From DASRDU01 sp035560235 (GTDB taxonomy: Bacteria; Acidobacteriota; Blastocatellia; RBC074): 64,000 nucleotides of DNA. A program made the translations under genes and the position numbers. The notes below the pieces were generated by a model. The model was not told where the DNA came from. It saw nothing but the letters and a program-made list of their open reading frames with translations, and searched no databases. This document shows positions 57,555 through 64,000 of the stretch, piece by piece; within the stretch, counting starts at the first letter, position 1, and each line of letters starts with the position of its first letter. The stretch is from positions 62,001-126,000 of the forward strand of contig DATMAG010000107.1 of NCBI GenBank assembly GCA_035560235.1. Reading direction: 5' to 3'.

Positions 57555-59279
57555 CTAACTCTGATGTTGTGCCAGGCGGTAACGCAGATAACGCGGCTCC
57601 CACATCTTCTCGGCCACGCGGCGTTCCAGCTCTTCCGGCGAAGTCTGCCCGGCCAGTCCGGCGCGCTGCGCTTCCATTCCAACCTGCGTGGCAACCAGCC
57701 GCGAAATGGCACGCACATTCTCAAGCGGCGGAAAGAGCGAGCCAAACGGATCGCTGAGCGCGGGCGACTGTTCGCTCAAAGCGCGGGCGGCGGCGACGAA
57801 CATCTCCTGAGTGACGCGGCGCGCACCCGACGCGATCACGCCCAGCCCGAGGCCCGGAAAGATATAAGCATTATTGCACTGTCCGATCCTTCGTTCGCGT
57901 GCGCCGTCACTGACACTCGCAAACGGGCTGCCGGTGGCAACGAGCGCGCGGCCCGCTGTCCAGTCAAGCAGATCAGCCGGACTCGCCTCGCACAGCGAAG
58001 TCGGATTTGAAAGCGGAAAGATGATCGGGCGCGCCACGTGCCGGGCCATCTCTCTGACGATCTCCTCAGTAAACGCGCCGGGCTGCGCCGCCGTGCCGAT
58101 GAGCGCAGTCGGCCTGACGTGCTGCACGACTTCAGCAAGCGTCAGCCGGTCACGATCCGCAACCTGCCAGTCAGCCAGGCGTTCGAGCGGCTGTGCGTAA
58201 GGACGGCTGATCTCTTCGAGGTCGCCGCGGCCCGTATGCACCAGCCCGCCGACATCGATCAGCCACAGATTCGCCTTCGCCTCCTGCTCCGTCAGCCCTT
58301 CACTTTTCATCGCGGCGACGATCTGTTCAGCAATTCCTGTCGCCGCTGAGCCAGCGCCGAACATCACAATGCGCTGCTCGCTCAGACGCTCGCCATTTAC
58401 TTTCACCGCGGCGAGCAGTCCGGCCAGCGCGACTGCGCCCGTGCCCTGAATGTCATCATTGAATGTGCAGAGCCGGTCGCGGTAACGCTCGAGCAGCCGC
58501 CGCGCGTTGTGTCGCGCAAAGTCTTCCCATTGCAGCAGCACGTTCGGAAAGCGCCGCACGAGCGCGCTGATGAAGGCTTCGATAAAATCATCGTACCCGG
58601 CCCCGCGCACGCGCTCGTGCCGCCAGCCCAGGTAGAGCGGATCATTCAGCAGTTCACGGTTATCAGTGCCGACATCGAGCAGAATCGGCAGCGTCGTCGC
58701 CGGATGAATGCCCGCGCCGAGCGTGTAAAGCGAGAGCTTGCCAACCGAAATGTTGATCCCGCCGATGCCCAGATCACCGAGGCCAAGCACCCGCTCGCCA
58801 TCGGTGACGACGATCACGGCAACTTCGGGGTTCGGCGCGTTGGCCAGAATTTCATCAATGTAATCCCGCCGTGGAAACGAAATGTAGAGGCCGCGCGGGC
58901 GGCGATAGATGTGACTGAAGCGCTGACAGGCCAGGCCCACCGTCGGCGTATAAATGATCGGCATCATCTCTGCGATATGTTCCTGCAGGAGGCCGTAAAA
59001 GAGCGTCTCGTTGCGATCCTGCAGCGAGATCAGAAAGATGTATTTTTCGAGGTCTGATCCCTGCCGCCGGAAGTTCTCATAATTGCGCGCGACCTGATCT
59101 TCAATCGCCGAAACGTGCGGCGGCAGCAGGCCGAGCAGCCTGAGTTCACGGCGTTCTTCCTCAGTGAAGGCGCTGCCTTTGTTGAGCAGCGAATTGTCGA
59201 GCAACTGCTGTCCGGTCAGGGCGATCTCCATCAGGGTTTCGCCGGTCTGTTCATCGCGGATTGTCTTGCAGGGAACCAC
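57555..59279 (-). CDS. NAD-dependent malic enzyme
   Basis: Oxidative decarboxylation of malate to pyruvate. 574 residues, the length of the SfcA/MaeA class. N-terminal malic domain: GLLPPHVSAIEDQVAR, MMPIIYTPTVGLACQ and the catalytic-site RGLYISF. The metal-binding CTFNDDIQGTGAVALAGLL and the NAD site IVMFGAGSAATGIAEQIV follow, with PLSNPTSLCEASPAD near the end. The GTG start at 59279 has GGAG 8 nt upstream. NAD rather than NADP preference is judged by family similarity only. Confidence 0.93.
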   Translation of the reverse strand: MVPCKTIRDEQTGETLMEIALTGQQLLDNSLLNKGSAFTEEERRELRLLGLLPPHVSAIEDQVARNYENFRRQGSDLEKYIFLISLQDRNETLFYGLLQEHIAEMMPIIYTPTVGLACQRFSHIYRRPRGLYISFPRRDYIDEILANAPNPEVAVIVVTDGERVLGLGDLGIGGINISVGKLSLYTLGAGIHPATTLPILLDVGTDNRELLNDPLYLGWRHERVRGAGYDDFIEAFISALVRRFPNVLLQWEDFARHNARRLLERYRDRLCTFNDDIQGTGAVALAGLLAAVKVNGERLSEQRIVMFGAGSAATGIAEQIVAAMKSEGLTEQEAKANLWLIDVGGLVHTGRGDLEEISRPYAQPLERLADWQVADRDRLTLAEVVQHVRPTALIGTAAQPGAFTEEIVREMARHVARPIIFPLSNPTSLCEASPADLLDWTAGRALVATGSPFASVSDGARERRIGQCNNAYIFPGLGLGVIASGARRVTQEMFVAAARALSEQSPALSDPFGSLFPPLENVRAISRLVATQVGMEAQRAGLAGQTSPEELERRVAEKMWEPRYLRYRLAQHQS

Positions 59280-59363
59280 CTGTTAATCTCCTCGCTTGTT
59301 TTTTCGCATCACGATACCAGGAGAAAACCAAAAGGCAAAGGCGTGGCCGCCTGCCTCTCCCCA

Positions 59364-60587
59364 ATGAATCAATCAGAGCTTATTCGTTCGTCAGCCCTGC
59401 GCAGCTTCAGCGCGTGGCTGTCAGAAAGATTATCCAGAGTCACTTCGTCAGGCGATCTGATCCCCGAAATTGACGGGCTGCGCTTCATCGCCATCGGGAC
59501 CGTCATCCTGCATCACACAATGGCCATTTATCTGCCCCGCAGCGGCAGATCCGGCTTCGTTCGTTCGCCGCAGGAATGGTTCGCCGCCGCCGAACAGTCG
59601 TGGATCGTGCTGGCTGCCTACTGCGGTCATTTCGGAGTCCATCTGTTTTTCGTCATCAGCGGCTTTATCCTCGCGCTGCCCTTTGCCCGCAAGTATCTGG
59701 CCGGACTGCCGCCGCCGTCGCTCAGGTCATATTACCTGCGCCGCGTGACGCGCATCGAACCGCCATACATTCTCTGCCTTGTTCTCTTCTTTCTCTATCT
59801 CTGGAACAAAACCGGCGAAGCCGTCTCACTCGTGCCCAGCCTGATTGCGAGTCTCTTCTATTCGCACGGTCTGGTTTATGGCCAGGGCAGCCGGATCAAC
59901 GAAGTCACCTGGTCGCTCGAAATCGAGATTCAGTTCTACCTGCTCGTTCCGCTGCTCGTCCGGCTGTTTATGCTCCGCTCGGCGCTCGCACGGCGCGCCC
60001 TGCTCTCAGTGTTAATGCTCGGCTTCGGGCTGCTCTCACAACAGGTCTTTGGCAATTCACCAAATCCGCTCTGGCGACACACGCTGCCGAATTATCTGCA
60101 TTACTTCCTGGCCGGATTCCTGCTTGCTGATCTGTATCTGACGAGCAGTGCGCGCAGTCTGAAAAAATATCTGTCGTGGGATCTGGCAACGCTCATCGCT
60201 GCCGCTGCCATTGCGGCTGTCCTGCTGCATTTTTATCAGTACCTGTTCGCGCTGCCGTTTCTGGTCGCGCTGCTCTATGCGGGGTTTTTCCTCGGCAGAT
60301 TTTCAAACGCGCTGATCCGGACGAAGTGGATCGTGATTACCGGCGGGATGTGTTACACGTTTTACCTCTATCACACAATTGTGATCGGCGGAGTGATGGA
60401 TCAGACCATCCGGCTTTCATCAGCAGCGAGTCCGTTCATCCTGGATTTTCTGGTTCAGTTCCTGCTCGTCTGTGTGCCGGTCTTCGCAGTCTGCAGCTGG
60501 TTGTTCGTTTACACCGAAAAACCCTTTATGAAATGGAGCCTCTCAGCTCGCCCCGCTCCCGCCGTTCAGCACTCGACCGGCGATTGA
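59364..60587 (+). CDS. Membrane acyltransferase (OafA/YrhL-like, acyltransferase 3 family)
   Basis: O-acyl transfer to an exported sugar, such as LPS or capsule. 407 residues with about ten TM helices. The family signature lies near the N-terminus: IPEIDGLRFIAIGTVILHH (Arg and His of the active site), then YCGHFGVHLFFVISGFILAL and the RRVTRIEPPYILCLVLF motif. EVTWSLEIEIQFYLLVPLL carries the conserved Trp-Ser-Leu-x-x-Glu. The ATG at 59364 removes an antisense-like extension over the malic enzyme start. No SGNH domain is fused. Confidence 0.9.
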   Translation: MNQSELIRSSALRSFSAWLSERLSRVTSSGDLIPEIDGLRFIAIGTVILHHTMAIYLPRSGRSGFVRSPQEWFAAAEQSWIVLAAYCGHFGVHLFFVISGFILALPFARKYLAGLPPPSLRSYYLRRVTRIEPPYILCLVLFFLYLWNKTGEAVSLVPSLIASLFYSHGLVYGQGSRINEVTWSLEIEIQFYLLVPLLVRLFMLRSALARRALLSVLMLGFGLLSQQVFGNSPNPLWRHTLPNYLHYFLAGFLLADLYLTSSARSLKKYLSWDLATLIAAAAIAAVLLHFYQYLFALPFLVALLYAGFFLGRFSNALIRTKWIVITGGMCYTFYLYHTIVIGGVMDQTIRLSSAASPFILDFLVQFLLVCVPVFAVCSWLFVYTEKPFMKWSLSARPAPAVQHSTGD

Positions 60588-60593
60588 GATGAC

Positions 60594-60680
60594 AGAACAA
60601 AAAGAACGGAACAGACGAAGGCTTCGCCATTCAGCCCTTTTCCGTCTGTTCCATTCTTTCCGTCTGCTCCGTCGCCTCTC
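60594..60680. repeat. Inverted repeat of the GGAACAGACGG family between convergent genes
   Basis: CAGAACAAAAAGAACGGAAC followed by AGACGAAGG (left, about 60594-60621) and TTTTCCGTCTGTTCCATTCT with TTCCGTCTGC (right, about 60639-60667) are near-complements, with a perfect core GGAACAGACG (60608-60617 against 60643-60652). It lies between the stops of the acyltransferase and PhyH genes. Confidence 0.7.
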
Positions 60681-60685
60681 TTCAT

Positions 60686-61531
60686 TCAATCAAACCCGCG
60701 CAACGGCAGCTCTGCGCTGCGCCGCAGCCAGTTGTCCTCAGGGTAATGGCAGCTTCCGTCAATCAGGTGCAGCGCGTAAGCGTGGCGTGATTTCGCTGAA
60801 CGATTCTCGCGGCTCAGGTGCGGCAGCAGCCCGTGCAGCACAATGAGCGTGCCGCGCGGCGCTTCAAGCGGCACCAGATCATCCTGCGGCCAGGGCGTCT
60901 CATCGTAAATCTCAAACTTCGTCCCGCCCTCAGCCGCGCGCGCAAAGCGTGATTTCAGCCCCTGCCGGTGCCCGCCTGGAATCGCCCACAGGCAGCCGTT
61001 CTCCGGCGTCGCGTCTTCGAGCGCAAACCAGAAGCCGGTGACGCTCTGCGGTTCGGTATAAAGAAACGTGCCGTCCTGATGACAGACCACTTCGCCGCCG
61101 ATGTGCGGCTGCTTGAAAATGTACATTGACTGCAGCAGCAGCGGCTGAATGAAACCGAGGTCAGCCGCCAGCGCCTTCAGTTCAGGCGTGCGCGAGAAGC
61201 GATTAAAAACCGGCTCGAGATCGTGCAGCGCGTGGCCGATTTTATTGATCGAAAGCTCTTTGCTCTGGCGCAGTTCACCATCCGGCCCGAAGGCTTCTTC
61301 TTCAAAAAAGAAACTGATCCGGTCGCCCGACGCGAGAAAGTAATCATCGCTCGTGCGCGTCTGTTCGCGGGTTGAAAAGATTGAGCGCACGCTTTCGGCA
61401 TCGAAACTTTCGAGTAGTTGCGTGACGCGTTCCTGCAACTTCAGACAGGCCGCGCCGCTCACGAAATTTTCAAGCATCAGAAATCCGTCACGCTCATAAG
61501 CGGCAAGCTGCCCATCAGACAGAATCGTCAT
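60686..61531 (-). CDS. Phytanoyl-CoA dioxygenase (PhyH) family protein
   Basis: A non-heme Fe(II)/2-oxoglutarate hydroxylase. 281 residues. The iron-binding H-x-D is VVCHQDGTFLYTEP, the distal His lies in VLHGLLPHLSRENRS, and a following Arg (SRHAYALHL) would bind the 2-oxoglutarate carboxylate. N-terminal GQLAAYERDGFLMLENFVSG is typical of the family. AAGGA precedes the ATG by 7 nt. The substrate is not predictable. Confidence 0.9.
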   Translation of the reverse strand: MTILSDGQLAAYERDGFLMLENFVSGAACLKLQERVTQLLESFDAESVRSIFSTREQTRTSDDYFLASGDRISFFFEEEAFGPDGELRQSKELSINKIGHALHDLEPVFNRFSRTPELKALAADLGFIQPLLLQSMYIFKQPHIGGEVVCHQDGTFLYTEPQSVTGFWFALEDATPENGCLWAIPGGHRQGLKSRFARAAEGGTKFEIYDETPWPQDDLVPLEAPRGTLIVLHGLLPHLSRENRSAKSRHAYALHLIDGSCHYPEDNWLRRSAELPLRGFD

Positions 61532-61689
61532 CCTTATTTCCTTTCCGACTCATCAGGATCACTGGCAGAAAAGGCTGAACCTTTTGCCTGCGGAAACCGT
61601 TTCCTTTATCCCGCATCATAAATGTTCCGACAGATTCTGGTAAGCTGCCCAGGCGTTTCCATCAAAGAACTCACAGGACAGAGGACGTT

Positions 61690-62580
61690 ATGCCAGTCTT
61701 CACGCGACTGACCGCGCTGCTGCTGATTCTGACCCTGACCAGCTTTGCTCAGGAGAAGAAGATTCAGCCTGAGCTGCAATCGCTGGTTGAAGCTGAACGC
61801 GCGTTTGCCCGGCTTTCAGTTGAGAAGGGCGTGCGCGAGGCTTTCATCACTTTCTTTGCTGACGATGGCACGGACTTCCGTCCGCATCCGGTCAGGACAA
61901 AGGACTGGTACAGAGAGCATCCGGCCCCGGCTGCGCCGCCGCCCGTCACGCTCGACTGGGCGCCGATCACCGGAGGCATTTCAGCCGCAGGCGATCTGGG
62001 CTTTTCAACCGGGCCGTACACGCTGACCGATCACAGCCCGCAACAGAATCCGACGCGGCACGGCATGTTTTTTTCAGTCTGGAAGAGACAGCCTGACCGT
62101 TCGTGGAAGGTCGTCGTTGATCTGGGCATCGTCACGCCTCAGGCCGTGGCGCCGCTCGACGCGCCTTACACGCCCGCGCTGCATCCGAAAACAAAAGCTG
62201 CCAAAGCCGACCCTGCCGCGCTGCTTGAAGCTGACCGCGCGTTCAATGTCGAATTGAAGAAGAGCAGCGTCAGCGACGCTTATCTGAAGCATCTCAGCGA
62301 TGACGGGCGGCTGTACCGCAGCGACGCGATGCCACTGATCGGCAGGGCTGCGATCCGCTCATTCCTGTCAGCGAAACCGCTGACACTGGACTGTTCACCA
62401 ATGCGGGCGGACATCGCCCGCTCTGGTGATCTGGGTTATGTGATTGGCAGCTACGAACTGAAAAGCGGCGCAGCGCGGTCTGACAAAGGCTATTACGTGC
62501 GCGTCTGGCGGAAGAATGAAAAGGGTCAGTGGAAGCTCGTCGCAGACGTGACGAATCTACTGCCGCCGGAAGAAAAGTGA
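61690..62580 (+). CDS. Exported protein with two NTF2-like (DUF4440/SnoaL) domains
   Basis: 296 residues with a signal peptide (MPVFTRLTALLLILTLTSFA). Two related cone-shaped alpha+beta domains in tandem: the first (about 28-160) opens with LVEAERAFARLSVEKGVREAF and the second (about 178-290) with LLEADRAFNVELKKSSVSDAY. Each contains a DLGF/DLGY-x-x-G strand (ISAAGDLGFSTGPYTL and IARSGDLGYVIGSYEL) and ends with a W-K-L-V-type strand. The DUF4440/SnoaL folds bind small hydrophobic ligands or catalyse simple steps. No function is known for this tandem exported type. AGAGGA is upstream of the ATG. Confidence 0.83.
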   Translation: MPVFTRLTALLLILTLTSFAQEKKIQPELQSLVEAERAFARLSVEKGVREAFITFFADDGTDFRPHPVRTKDWYREHPAPAAPPPVTLDWAPITGGISAAGDLGFSTGPYTLTDHSPQQNPTRHGMFFSVWKRQPDRSWKVVVDLGIVTPQAVAPLDAPYTPALHPKTKAAKADPAALLEADRAFNVELKKSSVSDAYLKHLSDDGRLYRSDAMPLIGRAAIRSFLSAKPLTLDCSPMRADIARSGDLGYVIGSYELKSGAARSDKGYYVRVWRKNEKGQWKLVADVTNLLPPEEK

Positions 62581-62597
62581 TAACAGTCAGAGAAACT

Positions 62598-62678
62598 GTT
62601 GTGCGATTTTCCGGAATCGCACAACAAAACAATCAGGCCCGCGATGATTCAGCAATTCATCGCGGGCCTGATTGTTTT
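62598..62678. terminator. Tandem hairpins forming a bidirectional terminator
   Basis: A first stem, GTTGTGCGATT (62598-62608) with its perfect complement at 62615-62625, is followed by a 22-bp perfect stem: 62626-62647 paired with 62657-62678, beginning AAAAC and ending GTTTT. The A-run and T-run at the arms give terminators in both directions for the convergent NTF2-like and pyrophosphatase genes. Confidence 0.88.
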
Positions 62679-62688
62679 CAGTTCAGTT

Positions 62689-64000
<1,312 letters not shown>

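Overview
The window looks like a piece of an Acidobacteriota chromosome, probably class Blastocatellia or a relative. The basis is the two very large Oar-type TonB receptors with N-terminal carboxypeptidase-regulatory domains, several Tat-exported Gfo/Idh/MocA oxidoreductases, a DUF4912 + GH57 glycogen-branching locus, and a GC-rich, evenly coded background. Placement is by gene content and is not proven. No rRNA, tRNA, CRISPR array, phage gene or transposase was recognised.

Layout. 1-6.4 kb: an Oar-type TonB receptor (cut by the left edge) divergent from two tandem secreted Gfo/Idh/MocA oxidoreductases. 6.5-14.6 kb: a copper/silver export cluster (small Cys protein, cupredoxin, FixH/YtkA-like lipoprotein, CusA pump, a GNAT enzyme, TolC-type channel, CusB adaptor). 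14.9-25.3 kb: heme A synthase, a secreted FG-GAP protein, a GMC oxidoreductase and a 2030-residue alpha-2-macroglobulin. 25.4-28.2 kb: a secreted oxidoreductase, then 2-keto-3-deoxy-sugar-acid aldolase and kinase (dgoA/dgoK type). 28.3-33.1 kb: DUF4912, an exported protein, GH57 branching enzyme and a TPR protein. 33.1-36.6 kb: HDAC-family deacetylase, acyl-CoA thioesterase, a candidate 27-residue membrane peptide, hemF and a duplicated secreted protein. 37-46.1 kb: a spermidine-synthase-like membrane protein, mutS, a DUF433 antitoxin with a wrecked toxin, a serine hydrolase, an Mrr_N-like protein with a nuclease-like tail, a TPR membrane protein and a heptose-7-phosphate kinase. 46.2-53.4 kb: a large exported repeat protein, cutC, a GH109-type enzyme, a REC-GGDEF diguanylate cyclase and an amidohydrolase. 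53.7-64 kb: a second Oar receptor, malic enzyme, a membrane acyltransferase, a PhyH dioxygenase, a twin NTF2-like protein and an H+-pyrophosphatase (cut by the right edge).

Themes. Polymer and glycoside use is suggested by the TonB receptors, Tat-exported oxidoreductases, GH109 and the sugar-acid genes. Both receptors carry a TGGTNNNACCA palindrome at a good promoter, suggesting one shared GntR/FadR-type regulator. Copper handling links the Cus cluster and cutC.

The least explained feature is a set of about a dozen intergenic inverted repeats made from many unrelated short 'phrases' (CACGAAT, ACGGAT, ACAGGAT, GTCAGTG, GGCAAAA, GACAAGG, GATTGCAGA and others). They sit tightly against gene ends, and at several loci they supply the last codons or the stop codon of the neighbouring gene.
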